Assembly: GCA_964433225.1 (NCBI GenBank)
Contig: CAYSQA010000006.1
Coordinates: forward strand, 1 to 44,547
Length of the DNA stretch: 44,547 nt
Direction: 5' to 3'
Source of the DNA: CG2-30-36-39 sp964433225
GTDB taxonomy: Bacteria > Patescibacteriota > Microgenomatia > UBA1400 > PJMF01
The notes under the pieces were generated by a model. It saw only the letters and a program-made list of their open reading frames with translations, searched no databases and had not been told where the DNA came from. Numbering within the stretch: position 1 is the stretch's first letter; every line of letters starts with the position of its first letter. The translations under genes and the position numbers were made by a program. Shown here piece after piece: positions 32,838-41,271 of the stretch.

Positions 32838-34581
32838 AATCTGGTGGAATGTTCAATAAAAGAAAGAGTTTTTCGGCTACTTTGTACCACAATGGAGCAG
32901 CAGTTTCGGCTGCCCAAGGGCTAGATTGAGGTTCATTGAGTTTTACTAACATCACAAATCTAGGGTTTTCAGCCGGAGCAAAACCAATGAAACTAGCAAT
33001 GGTGGCGTCTTCTTTGTAACCTCCTTTAACTGGAATTTGTGACGTTCCTGTCTTTCCGGCTACAGTGTGAGTATCTTTGAAGATCCATTGAGCTTCTCCG
33101 TGTTGAGCTGAGTTAATCATCATTTCTGTAACTACTTGAGCTGTTTTAGCACTAATGACTCTTCTCTCCTCGATTGGCTCTACTGGTAGAGTTTTTCCAG
33201 TTTGGTGATCAACGACACTTTTAATGATTTTAGGTCTCATCATTATTCCTTGATTAGCTATCGTAGACACAGCTCTGACCATTTGCAAACTATTGGTACT
33301 AATACCTTGGCCAAAAGAAGTTGTAGCTAACTCAACTGGACCCCATTTATCTGGAAAAGGAGTGTTGCTATCATCTTGAAGATCAATTTTTATTTCTTCT
33401 CCAATACCAAACTTTTTAAGATAGTTAATAAAATTATCTTTACCTAAAGTTTCAGCTACAAAAATCATGGCAGTATTGTCTGATTTGGCTAAGGCATCTC
33501 TAATAGTAATATTAGGATGGTATTCATTATTCCAAGTACGAATTGTGTATTTGCCAATTTGTCTAGGCCCTTCACAGTTAGGACACTCGGTATCTGGTTC
33601 TATTACTCCTGCATCGATTCCAGCCGCGACAGTGAGGGTTTTAAAAGTCGAGCCTGGTTCATACAAATTAGCTAAACTGGGATTTTTGTAAAGTTCAGGA
33701 GCAAAAGTATAGTATTTAGTTTGATCATACTTGGGCCACGCAGCTAGACCCAATAGATCTCCAGATCTGGGATCAAGAACAATAATTTCTCCAGCAAAAG
33801 CACCATATTTTTGAATTCCTTTTTCTAGTTCTGTTTCTAGCAAAAATTGAACGTCACGTCTGATACTTAAAATAAAATCTCTACCATCTAAGTTTTTATT
33901 TTCTAAAGTGTTTTCTCCACCAAGTAAATTACCTAATGCATCGGTAAAAAAATCTTTTTTTTGAAATTTTCCAGCTAGCTCTTTATCTAGAGCTCCCTCC
34001 AAACCAAAGTAACCAATATCTTGGCCTTGTTCATCCTTACCAACAAAACCAGTGAGATGAGCGGCCATAGAAGCTTCTGGATAATAACGAACGTCATAGG
34101 GTTCAAAATATAAAGCTGGTTCTTGAATGGTTTCTATTTTTTCTTTAAGTTTTCGATCAATTCTAGAACTCAATCTGATCCAGGTACTATTAAGATTTAA
34201 TCTATTTTGAAGGTAAGTTTCATTTTCTTGTTCTAAATCACTAAGCTTAATTTGACTGGAGTCTGTTGCTTCGTTTAAATCTTTAATTGCTAGGATTGGA
34301 GCTAATTTACGGCTGATTTCTATTGGGGAACTTTTTAATAAAGATTTATCGACCATCAAATGATAGAGTTCTTTATTTCCAACCAGAAGCTGTTGATCAC
34401 TACTAAAGATTTGACCTCTTTTTCCCAGTTCTATTTTTTGTTGAGTGGCTTGGTTTTCAGCAATTTTTTTCAATGAATAGCCCTGGACTATTTGCCAATA
34501 AAACAGTCGGAAATAAACTCCCACAAAGGCTAGTAAAAAGACAAGCAGTAGTAGTTTGGGTCTTAATGAAGAAGAGTTCAT
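32815..34581 (-). CDS. ftsI: Penicillin-binding protein (FtsI/PBP3-like transpeptidase)
   Basis: A class B PBP that cross-links septal peptidoglycan with FtsW. The 588-residue protein has an N-terminal membrane helix (about 9-28), a dimerisation domain, and the transpeptidase boxes SxxK in EPGSTFKTLTVAAG, SxN in KSDNTAMIF, and KTG in VAGKTGTSQIP. One Cys pair (ECPNCEGP) follows the active-site helix. It is the last gene of mraZ-rsmH-ftsL-ftsI. I prefer ATG 34581, with GGAGG 11 nt upstream; GTG 34599 is possible. Its 3' end overlaps parB, which runs in the opposite direction. Confidence 0.92.
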   Translation of the reverse strand: MNSSSLRPKLLLLVFLLAFVGVYFRLFYWQIVQGYSLKKIAENQATQQKIELGKRGQIFSSDQQLLVGNKELYHLMVDKSLLKSSPIEISRKLAPILAIKDLNEATDSSQIKLSDLEQENETYLQNRLNLNSTWIRLSSRIDRKLKEKIETIQEPALYFEPYDVRYYPEASMAAHLTGFVGKDEQGQDIGYFGLEGALDKELAGKFQKKDFFTDALGNLLGGENTLENKNLDGRDFILSIRRDVQFLLETELEKGIQKYGAFAGEIIVLDPRSGDLLGLAAWPKYDQTKYYTFAPELYKNPSLANLYEPGSTFKTLTVAAGIDAGVIEPDTECPNCEGPRQIGKYTIRTWNNEYHPNITIRDALAKSDNTAMIFVAETLGKDNFINYLKKFGIGEEIKIDLQDDSNTPFPDKWGPVELATTSFGQGISTNSLQMVRAVSTIANQGIMMRPKIIKSVVDHQTGKTLPVEPIEERRVISAKTAQVVTEMMINSAQHGEAQWIFKDTHTVAGKTGTSQIPVKGGYKEDATIASFIGFAPAENPRFVMLVKLNEPQSSPWAAETAAPLWYKVAEKLFLLLNIPPDSITSPTP

Positions 34582-34607
34582 AACAGCTCTGCCCTCCACT
34601 TAAGAGT

Positions 34608-34889
34608 TTAGCGTGAAGCCAAACTATTAGATTCTAGGAGGGTGATTGGTTTACCAATAGGATGATATGAAGCATCTTCCCTGATTGCAAGAGCAGTTAG
34701 TGAGTAGGTTTGGTGTTTTTCTTCCTGAAGTAAGGAAAGTTGTTTTTCTTTACTGGTCACTGTTTTGGTCAATTCTGAGATTTTTTCACCGTGACCAATT
34801 GTGCTACCCAGTTGATAGACAGTGGTAATAGCTTGGGCTGAAATGATTAAAGCCAACATGACGTAATAAACTTTAATACTTAGTTTCAT
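34608..34889 (-). CDS. ftsL: FtsL-like divisome protein
   Basis: This 93-residue bitopic protein has a membrane helix at about 8-26, then a heptad-type coiled coil (about 35-60, ISELTKTVTSKEKQLSLLQEE), and a polar tail. That is the FtsL/DivIC layout, and it sits between rsmH and ftsI, where ftsL is found in most bacteria. FtsL links FtsQ with FtsW/FtsI in the divisome. ATG follows the rsmH stop with no gap, and AAAGGA provides a Shine-Dalgarno. Sequence identity in the family is low, so context carries most of the weight. Confidence 0.75.
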   Translation of the reverse strand: MKLSIKVYYVMLALIISAQAITTVYQLGSTIGHGEKISELTKTVTSKEKQLSLLQEEKHQTYSLTALAIREDASYHPIGKPITLLESNSLASR

Positions 34890-35789
34890 TTAATTGGTCC
34901 TTTCAAAAACTCTTAATTTAGCACTTCTACTTCTGGAATTACGGGTAATTTCTGCTTCACTTGGTTTGATGGCTTTGGTAGTGATTTTTTTACCTTGATT
35001 GGTTGTTTCCCAAGCATTGAAAGTTTGTTTGACTAGTCGATCTTCTCCTTCATGAAAGGCAATCGTGACGATTCGACCCTGAGGCTTAAGATTAGCTAAG
35101 GCTTGAGGAAGAGCTTGTTCGATATTGGTTAGTTCGTCATTAACCACGATTCTTAAAGCTTGAAAAACTTTGGTAGCAGGATTTAACTTGCCTCTCTGGT
35201 GACCATAAGTTTTATTAATAGCAGCCACTAAAGCTCCCACTGTTTCTAATGAGGCTGGGCTCTCTGCTTTAATTCTTTCAATATTTTTGGCAATACTTTT
35301 GGCTTTTTGTTCACCGCCATATTCTTTGAAGATCTGAGTAAGTTGTTTGGTAGTTAGAACTTTTAATAGGTCAGAAGCTTTAACTCCTAGTCGGTTGTCC
35401 ATCCTCATGTCCAATAAGGCGTTAGGATCTTCAAAACTAAAGCCTCTGTCAGTAGACATTAATTGGTCAGTGCTGGTGCCAAAATCAAACAACATACCAG
35501 TTACTTGTCCAGTTTTGGCTTGGGTTTTTAAAATAGCATCAAGTTGAACAAAGTTTTCTCTGATTAAAATTAACTGTCCAGCTGTAATTTCTTGAGCAAA
35601 TTTCTTTTGACCGTTGGTAATACTTTCTTGATCAAAATCTAAAGCAATAACGTTGCCACCTTTGGCTAAGATTTCACCAGTATGACCACCTCGACCAAAG
35701 GTACCATCTAGATACCACTCTCCAGGTTTAACTTGAAGGTAGTCTACGGCTTCTTGAAGCATGACGGTGATGTGAGATGAGTTTTTCAT
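34890..35789 (-). CDS. rsmH: 16S rRNA (cytosine-1402-N4)-methyltransferase
   Basis: Methylates C1402 in the ribosomal P-site. The 299-residue protein has the N-terminal HITVMLQEAVDYL, motif I YLDGTFGRGGHTGEIL, ALDFDQE, LFDFGTSTDQL, the RGFSFEDPNALLDMRMD segment, and NPATKVFQALRIVVNDEL. Both the SAM pocket and the inserted helical domain are complete. It overlaps mraZ by 4 nt (ATGA), the usual dcw order. Confidence 0.95.
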   Translation of the reverse strand: MKNSSHITVMLQEAVDYLQVKPGEWYLDGTFGRGGHTGEILAKGGNVIALDFDQESITNGQKKFAQEITAGQLILIRENFVQLDAILKTQAKTGQVTGMLFDFGTSTDQLMSTDRGFSFEDPNALLDMRMDNRLGVKASDLLKVLTTKQLTQIFKEYGGEQKAKSIAKNIERIKAESPASLETVGALVAAINKTYGHQRGKLNPATKVFQALRIVVNDELTNIEQALPQALANLKPQGRIVTIAFHEGEDRLVKQTFNAWETTNQGKKITTKAIKPSEAEITRNSRSRSAKLRVFERTN

Positions 35790-36205
35790 ATGACTTGCTC
35801 AGCAATCTCCTCGGCTTTGGTTTCTAATTGATCAATATATTGGTGATAGAGATCTCGATCCCAAACTTCGAGATAATCTAAGCTACCGACGACTACCAAG
35901 TTTTTATTGAGGTGGGCAAACTTGATCAAGTAATCGGGCAGATTTACTCGACCATTGTTGTCCACCTCAATAGTTTGAGCTTCATTAGTCATTAAACGAA
36001 TAAAATCACGATGAGCTTTTTTGGTAAAAACATGGTTTTCAGCAATCTTGGTTAATTTCTCTTGAAAGTTATCAGCGGTAAAGATAAAAAGTCCTCCATC
36101 TAAACCTCTAGTCACAATCCAACGATCAGTAGTGTCTCTAAAACTTTTTGGCAAGGAAACTCTGCCTTGTTCTTCGAGCGTGTGGTAGTAAGTGCCGATA
36201 AACAT
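35786..36205 (-). CDS. mraZ: Transcriptional regulator MraZ
   Basis: A DNA-binding regulator of the dcw cluster with two SpoVT/AbrB-like repeats. The 139-residue protein shows both: GRVSLPKSFRD in the first and the second as GRVNLPDYLIKFAHLNKNLVVVG with LEVWDRDLY. MraZ binds tandem repeats in its own promoter and represses the operon. Two pairs of tandem repeats lie upstream (36215-36232 and 36272-36288). It is the first gene of the second division operon. Confidence 0.93.
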   Translation of the reverse strand: MFIGTYYHTLEEQGRVSLPKSFRDTTDRWIVTRGLDGGLFIFTADNFQEKLTKIAENHVFTKKAHRDFIRLMTNEAQTIEVDNNGRVNLPDYLIKFAHLNKNLVVVGSLDYLEVWDRDLYHQYIDQLETKAEEIAEQVI

Positions 36206-36214
36206 TTATAAGTC

Positions 36215-36288
36215 TTTTTACCAATTTTTACCTAACATTAATATTGCCAGAATTTACTTGATGTGTAAAGAGGGAAAATCGGGAAAAT
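36215..36288 (-). promoter_or_regulatory. Candidate MraZ operators and mraZ promoter region
   Basis: On the minus strand GGTAAAAA occurs twice with a 10-nt period (36225-36232, 36215-36222). Farther upstream GGGAAAAT occurs twice on the plus strand with a 9-nt period (36272-36279, 36281-36288). MraZ is known to bind short repeats spaced by about one helical turn. A possible -10 (TATTAA) lies between the two sets. The sequence differs from the E. coli TGGG box. Confidence 0.4.
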
Positions 36289-36363
36289 TTTTAGTTTAAA
36301 GTTTAGTGTTATGGGATTTAACTAAAGTTTAATTATTAATTGAGAAGTAAATTAAAAAAAAGC

Positions 36364-36369
36364 TATACT
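36364..36369 (+). promoter_or_regulatory. -10 element of the 728-aa gene
   Basis: TATACT ends 2 nt before ATG 36372. If it is used, the RNA would start about 7 nt downstream, so the in-frame ATG at 36384 could be the true start. Confidence 0.4.
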
Positions 36370-36371
36370 TA

Positions 36372-38558
36372 ATGAAACTATTTATGTTGGAATTTACTGG
36401 AAAAAATATAAAAGAAGTAGAAAGTCCAAAAGAGACGATCTCTGTTAATGAAAAAAAATTGCTTAGCTGTATTAGCGAGATAAAAAAATTAATTTTAAAG
36501 TTTAGTTCTGGGGTACCAGCTAAAGGTGATGTTGAGCTTAGAGATCATAATTTAATGATTCTGCTTCCTTGGTATAAATATTTAACTGAGGCTTTTAAAC
36601 AACCAGCCATAAGTGATGAAAAAATTATTGAATTAGTTAGTTTAACGACAAATATTTTAGAGTTGGTCGCAACAGATGATATCACTGGCATGAAATCTGG
36701 AACTAATTTTTTTTATGAGCCCAGTGAGAGCCGATCAGCCTATGCCAGACAAATACCAGTTGATATTTCAATGGGACATCTAGAGTTAAGAAGTTATAAT
36801 TTTTTAACTATTAGTGAACTAGAAAAAATTTCTTCGTCACCTAGAGAAGGTGAAATATTGGTTAACTCTATTGATGAACTGAGAAACTTATTAAGTGGAA
36901 AAAAGAAATTAAAAAAAACTGACCAAGTGGTATTAAGGTTAAAAGAGCCATTTATTGGTTTTGAAGCATATGAAACTTTTTTATCTGAGTTATTTAATTT
37001 AAAAAGTAGTTTAAATTTTTCAGTTTCAACTTATGGGTGGGTAAAACTAAACAATGATATTGGGTGTTTGGTTGGTTTTAGCCGAACTGGTAGCCATTTT
37101 ATTGATCAAAGAATGCCATCTGTTATTAATACTCATGGTGTATCTCAGTCTTTATCAATGGTGCCAAAAGCAGAAGTTTGGAGAGCTAAAATTCAAGCTC
37201 CGATATCTAGAAAAAAAATTACTGAAGATAAGCAGAGTCTAGAGGAAGATCATCAATACTTATTAGATACCTGGTTAGATAATTTAAAGGAACTACCATT
37301 TGTTGAGCTTTGTAATGGATTAGTAAATGAAATTAGTAAATTTGGTTTGGATAATTCTCTTGCTGCTTTTTTATTTATTTTAAAAAATATCAATTTAGAA
37401 TCTTGGCAAAAATCTATAATTTATAAAAAAGTTATTCGATTAATTCGTTATGATGGGAAGCCTGATTTTGAGAAAGAGACTTATTTGGGAAAAATTTTAT
37501 CAAGACACTTAGATCATTATCAAAAATTTTTTTCTGATCCAGAATCTAATGGGATAAAACCAGATGTTTTTTTAACTAGAAGTGGCTTAAGCGCTAATGG
37601 TGCGGCATTAATGCTAGTTAATGATTTGTTCAACCAAAGTGAGCGAAAGTTTGCTAGGACATATGGTTGGTATTATGAAAATGAACCTCCTAAAGATTGG
37701 GCTGAGACATCAGTTGGTGAAGCTAATATTTTTTTAGTAATTAGTGAACCAAATTCTCCATTGGCTGATAGTGATACTGATTCATATTTTAAAAAAAGAG
37801 ATGAAGATATAAAAAATTTTTTAGCTAAAGTTAGAGTTAAAACTGATCAAAAATTTGTAATTATTTTTGATAAAACAACTGATTTACTTGATCATAGTTT
37901 AATTCCTAAAACTGATCTTCCACCAAATCTTTTAGTAATTGAAACTGCCAGCTTAACTAAGCATCAAAGAGGTGGCAAATCATATTTTTATGGAGCTATA
38001 TCTATTTGGAATAATCAATTTAGTCAGGAAACAGTTGAGTCATATGTTGAAGATGCTACGGGCTCTTTAACTCCAGATGGTATTTTTGCTTTACCTCGTT
38101 TAACCAGGAGTGAGGTAGAAAAAGATTTAGAAAATTATCAAAAACTAGAGAGAACTTTTTTTGAAATTTTAGATAAAGAACAAGAAGATTTACCAGAAGA
38201 ATATCGTTGGCAGTGGCAAAGTTATAACTATTTTGGTTATTTATTACCTCCTAAAAAAGTTTTAGATAGGTATTTTGATATGGGTGACCAGAATTTAAGA
38301 AACTATGTTGATGGTCTTTTTACCACAAACGCTCTTTATCACTTTTTTTTGACAGAAAATGCAGATGGATTTGATAAAGGAGATAGCTTTGGCATGAACA
38401 ATACTAGGTTTACCCATTTCTTTCTTAAGGAAAATGATAGAAATATTTTTTGTTTAAGAATGGGCTTTGGTCGGAAGACAAGTGTTGAACAAATGAAAAA
38501 TTTTGCAGAGTCATTTTGTAAGGAAATGATAGGTGCTACCAAGCAATTAGTAGTTTAA
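36372..38558 (+). CDS. Large protein with divergent fold-type I PLP (aminotransferase-like) domain
   Basis: I do not recognise this 728-residue protein as a named family. Its second half (about 385-725) has a string of motifs resembling fold-type I PLP enzymes: TRSGLSANGAALM (402-414) as the cofactor-phosphate loop, ISEPNSP (457-463), FVIIFDKTTD with Asp500, ASLTKHQRGGKSY with Lys530 as the likely Schiff-base lysine, and a late LRMGFG with Arg696. This is the order seen in aminotransferase and Cys/Met-metabolism enzymes. The first ~350 residues match nothing I know. It is divergent from mraZ and monocistronic. The coding sequence looks more AT-rich than its neighbours. ATG 36384 is an alternative start. 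Confidence 0.6.
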   Translation: MKLFMLEFTGKNIKEVESPKETISVNEKKLLSCISEIKKLILKFSSGVPAKGDVELRDHNLMILLPWYKYLTEAFKQPAISDEKIIELVSLTTNILELVATDDITGMKSGTNFFYEPSESRSAYARQIPVDISMGHLELRSYNFLTISELEKISSSPREGEILVNSIDELRNLLSGKKKLKKTDQVVLRLKEPFIGFEAYETFLSELFNLKSSLNFSVSTYGWVKLNNDIGCLVGFSRTGSHFIDQRMPSVINTHGVSQSLSMVPKAEVWRAKIQAPISRKKITEDKQSLEEDHQYLLDTWLDNLKELPFVELCNGLVNEISKFGLDNSLAAFLFILKNINLESWQKSIIYKKVIRLIRYDGKPDFEKETYLGKILSRHLDHYQKFFSDPESNGIKPDVFLTRSGLSANGAALMLVNDLFNQSERKFARTYGWYYENEPPKDWAETSVGEANIFLVISEPNSPLADSDTDSYFKKRDEDIKNFLAKVRVKTDQKFVIIFDKTTDLLDHSLIPKTDLPPNLLVIETASLTKHQRGGKSYFYGAISIWNNQFSQETVESYVEDATGSLTPDGIFALPRLTRSEVEKDLENYQKLERTFFEILDKEQEDLPEEYRWQWQSYNYFGYLLPPKKVLDRYFDMGDQNLRNYVDGLFTTNALYHFFLTENADGFDKGDSFGMNNTRFTHFFLKENDRNIFCLRMGFGRKTSVEQMKNFAESFCKEMIGATKQLVV

Positions 38559-38583
38559 CAAGGTTGTCATCAAAGCAAAATGT

Positions 38584-38589
38584 TATAAT
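38584..38589 (+). promoter_or_regulatory. -10 element of the 39-aa peptide gene
   Basis: TATAAT about 90 nt upstream of the peptide start. In the leader GGCAAAA (38632-38638) and TTTTGCC (38656-38662) form a hairpin just before the Shine-Dalgarno. Confidence 0.5.
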
Positions 38590-38677
38590 CTGATCTAGTT
38601 CGTCCATGTATGGCAAGACCCATTCTAAATAGGCAAAAGATGTAATTGCAGATTTTTTTGCCAGAAAGGAGTGACCA

Positions 38678-38797
38678 ATGATGGCGCTTAAACTTGCTGG
38701 TCTGGTGTTGTCGTTAGTCGGAGTAATCCTCGCCCTAGTGGTGTTGATTAGTCGAAATAATGGCGGTGGTACACCTCCAGGCAGAAATGCGAGTTAG
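38678..38797 (+). CDS. Small membrane peptide (39 aa)
   Basis: A complete short ORF beginning with two Met codons, with AAAGGAG at 38665-38671 as an excellent Shine-Dalgarno. Residues 4-24 (LKLAGLVLSLVGVILALVV) form one membrane helix, followed by a Gly/Pro-rich polar tail (NNGGGTPPGRNAS). A terminator hairpin begins 7 nt after the stop. The gene looks markedly richer in GC than its surroundings. I do not recognise it; a membrane regulator or toxin-like peptide would be speculation. Confidence 0.65.
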   Translation: MMALKLAGLVLSLVGVILALVVLISRNNGGGTPPGRNAS

Positions 38798-38804
38798 AAC
38801 TCAA

Positions 38805-38830
38805 AAGCCCTGTTCGTGAGAACAGGGCTT
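38805..38830 (+). terminator. Terminator of the 39-aa peptide gene
   Basis: An 11-bp perfect stem AAGCCCTGTTC/GAACAGGGCTT with a GTGA tetraloop, followed by interrupted Ts. It lies just downstream of the convergent minus-strand gene's stop at 38857. Confidence 0.85.
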
Positions 38831-38856
38831 CTGCATTTTATTTTAATTTTGCTAAC

Positions 38857-39648
38857 TTATTTTATAACAACATATAATGGGGCAAGGTCAACGGTAGCAG
38901 TAATCATTTTGCCATCAACAGTTCCCTCAATAGTTGACCACTTACTCCCATCCCAACCAGCGATTTTTAAGTCACCCTCTTCATTAGCTCTAATGGTCAA
39001 TTCGGCTTGGCCAGTTAAGTTGTTGGAGGTTTCCAAAGAATAAACTTCGGAAACTACAGTGCCTGGCACTTTTTCTGGGTATCCTGGAGTGTTAAAGATG
39101 ATTAAGTATCTTTGGTTAGCCAGCGTTTTGCTCTCGATTTGGAATTTAGCATCTTTGGAACTAAAGGCAGTTTCTTTGGCTTTGTTATCAATATATTTCC
39201 AATCAGATTTTAGCGCATATGGTTCATCGCCTCCGATAAACCTAGTTAATAATGAACCACCTTTAACATCTTCATGATAGGTACAGGCACCACCAGCTGA
39301 ACAACTGCCCAAAAGGATTTTGGTTGTGGCTGGTAAGGTAGTTAAATTTAGTTCACCAAAAGCACCTTGGAGTAAGGTTCCAGCTTGGTATTCCAATTCA
39401 TATTCAACACTAGTGGCTTCTTTGCCCAAAGAATAAGCAGAAATTTCTAGATTTCTTCCATCAGCTAATGGTTTAATAGCCAGGTAAGGTCGTTCTTCAA
39501 CAGGGATAATATTAGTTGGCAAGCTGAGTTTTTTCTTTTGAGTAGGAGTTTCTTCTTTAGCGGTTTTACCTTTTTGGAGCAAAAAGTAGCCACCAGTAAG
39601 AACTACTAAAACTACTAGACCAATGATTATTAACTTTTTATTTTTCAT
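38857..39648 (-). CDS. Membrane-anchored extracytoplasmic protein, function unknown
   Basis: This 263-residue protein has an N-terminal membrane anchor (about 5-23, IIIGLVVLVVLTGGYFLL), a Lys/Thr-rich spacer (about 27-42), then a beta-rich extracytoplasmic domain with one close Cys pair (GSCSAGGACTYHED) that may form a disulfide. There is no lipobox Cys at the helix end, so it is probably a transmembrane anchor rather than a lipoprotein. AGGAAGG lies 6 nt before ATG. No enzymatic motif is seen; a cell-surface or envelope role is the reasonable inference. Confidence 0.65.
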   Translation of the reverse strand: MKNKKLIIIGLVVLVVLTGGYFLLQKGKTAKEETPTQKKKLSLPTNIIPVEERPYLAIKPLADGRNLEISAYSLGKEATSVEYELEYQAGTLLQGAFGELNLTTLPATTKILLGSCSAGGACTYHEDVKGGSLLTRFIGGDEPYALKSDWKYIDNKAKETAFSSKDAKFQIESKTLANQRYLIIFNTPGYPEKVPGTVVSEVYSLETSNNLTGQAELTIRANEEGDLKIAGWDGSKWSTIEGTVDGKMITATVDLAPLYVVIK

Positions 39649-39688
39649 AAACTACCTTCCTGAAAAAGTTTTGCTGGTTAATCTTTGT

Positions 39689-41080
39689 TTACGATAGCAT
39701 ACTTGTTAAACGTTGCTCAACCTCCTGGACAGTGAGTCGCTCTTGGTGAGTATTATCTCTATTTCTGAGGGTGACGGTATTATCTTCAAGAGTTTGGTAA
39801 TCAACAGTCAAACAATAAGGAGTTCCGATCTCATCTTGAGCTAAATAACGTTTACCGATATTACCTCTTTCATCCCAAACGACACTAGTTTTAGTTTTTA
39901 GTTGATCAAAAATATCCTGGGCTTTACCAACAATTTCTTCTTTGTTTTTAACCAATGGGAAAACTGCAACTTTGTATGGAGCAAACTTAGGTGGTAATTT
40001 AAGAAAGGTGCGATTGTTGGTTTCATCAACAGTATATGCTTCAGTTAACATGGCTAAGAAAATCCGGTTAATACCGAAGGTTGGTTCGATGACATGAGGA
40101 ATAAACTTACGTTGTGGATCATATGGATCGGTGTAGCGTAGGTCTACTCCAGACTTTTCCATATGATTTCTCAAGTCGTAATCAGTTCGATAAGCCAAAC
40201 CAAACATTTCCTTAAAACCAAAGGGGAATTCATAATCAACATCTTCGGTACGACTGGAATAGTGAGAACGTTCTTCGTCGGTATGGGTTCTCCATCTCAA
40301 TTTATTTTCTGTCAGGCCTAGAGATAGAGCAAACTCTTTCATGATGGTTTGCCATTTTTCAAAAAGTGTCTCCCAGTTTTCTTTTTCTGGGTCAAAAAAG
40401 TATTCAAATTCAGCTAAGTTAAATTCCAAAGTGCGGAAAATAAAATTACCAAGAGTAATTTCATTACGAAATGCTTTGCCCGTTTGGGCAATGCCAAAAG
40501 GAAGTTTGGGCCTCATGGTATTGAGAACATTTTTGAAGTTCACAAACATTCCTTGAGCAATTTCACCCCTTAAGTATGCAAGTGATTGTGAATCTTCGAC
40601 AATGCCAATATTAGTCTCGAATAATAAGTTAAATGAGCGCACTTCGGTCCAGGTTTTCTCACCACAGACTGGGCACTTGATTCCTAAGTTATTAATAATG
40701 TTGGTTAATTCATCTGGAGTTTTACCTTCAACCCTGAGTTCCTCACCTTGTTTAGCAGTGAAGTCTTCGATCAGATGATCAGCTCTGGTTCTAGTTTTAC
40801 AGGTTTTACAATCGATTAGGGCATCAGTGAAACTAGCCGTATGACCAGAGGCTTCCCAAACCTTGGGGCTCATGAGGATTGAGGTATCCAAACCATACAT
40901 ATCATTTCGTTGAGTGACAAAAAACTGCCACCAGTGGTTAAGAATATTACGGAGTAGTTCCACGCCCAATGGCCCAAAATCGTAAGTATTAGCCAAACCG
41001 CCATATATCTCTGAACCGGGAAAAACAAAGCCTCTACGTTTGGCTAAAGCGACAATATCATTCATGGTAGTTTTTGGCAT
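39689..41080 (-). CDS. glyS: Glycyl-tRNA synthetase (dimeric, class II alpha2 type)
   Basis: Charges tRNA-Gly. The 463-residue enzyme is of the archaeal/eukaryotic/Gram-positive alpha2 type: RRGFVFPGSEIYGGLANTYDFGPLG at the start, class II motif 2 (AFRNEIT near residue 205, with RTLEFNLAEFEYF after it), and motif 3 with FIPHVIEPTFGINRIFLAML. An anticodon-binding domain follows (KVAVFPLVKNKEE). A Cys-rich insert (CKTCKTR ... CPVCGE) probably binds zinc. It is controlled by the T-box leader directly upstream, with AAGGA before ATG. Confidence 0.96.
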   Translation of the reverse strand: MPKTTMNDIVALAKRRGFVFPGSEIYGGLANTYDFGPLGVELLRNILNHWWQFFVTQRNDMYGLDTSILMSPKVWEASGHTASFTDALIDCKTCKTRTRADHLIEDFTAKQGEELRVEGKTPDELTNIINNLGIKCPVCGEKTWTEVRSFNLLFETNIGIVEDSQSLAYLRGEIAQGMFVNFKNVLNTMRPKLPFGIAQTGKAFRNEITLGNFIFRTLEFNLAEFEYFFDPEKENWETLFEKWQTIMKEFALSLGLTENKLRWRTHTDEERSHYSSRTEDVDYEFPFGFKEMFGLAYRTDYDLRNHMEKSGVDLRYTDPYDPQRKFIPHVIEPTFGINRIFLAMLTEAYTVDETNNRTFLKLPPKFAPYKVAVFPLVKNKEEIVGKAQDIFDQLKTKTSVVWDERGNIGKRYLAQDEIGTPYCLTVDYQTLEDNTVTLRNRDNTHQERLTVQEVEQRLTSMLS

Positions 41081-41128
41081 AATTGATTCCTTACGTTATT
41101 TATATCTTTTTTCTGGGGAATTAGCTAC

Positions 41129-41156
41129 AAAAAACCCCAGCAATTACTTGCTAGGG
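41129..41156 (-). terminator. Attenuator terminator of the glyS T-box
   Basis: A 9-bp stem with one U-G pair (CCCTAGCAA/TTGCTGGGG on the minus strand), a GTAA tetraloop and a U-run. Confidence 0.85.
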
Positions 41157-41265
41157 ACCCTACCGGGCGGTTCCACCCTGATTCTTTGGAAAACTCCAAA
41201 GCGCTTTGAATTGTTAGTGTTGTTTTCCTGAAGCTCAGGCTCGCTGGCCAAAGGCGAGCAACACT
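41129..41265 (-). promoter_or_regulatory. T-box leader of glyS with apical-loop GGC specifier candidate
   Basis: On the minus strand Stem I is closed by AGTGTTG/CAACACT (41259-41265 with 41216-41222) and is only ~50 nt. Its first inner hairpin, CTCGC/GCGAG, has the loop CTTTGGCCA containing the Gly codon GGC (41247-41249). Next come a stem III candidate CTTTGG/CCAAAG and the perfect T-box AGGGTGGAACCGC (41167-41179). Its UGGA matches the U discriminator plus CCA of tRNA-Gly. The antiterminator AGGG/CCCT plus GCCC/GGGT competes with the terminator CCCTAGCAA/TTGCTGGGG. Readthrough when uncharged tRNA-Gly accumulates is the expected outcome. Confidence 0.88.
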
Positions 41266-41271
41266 GGAGTT

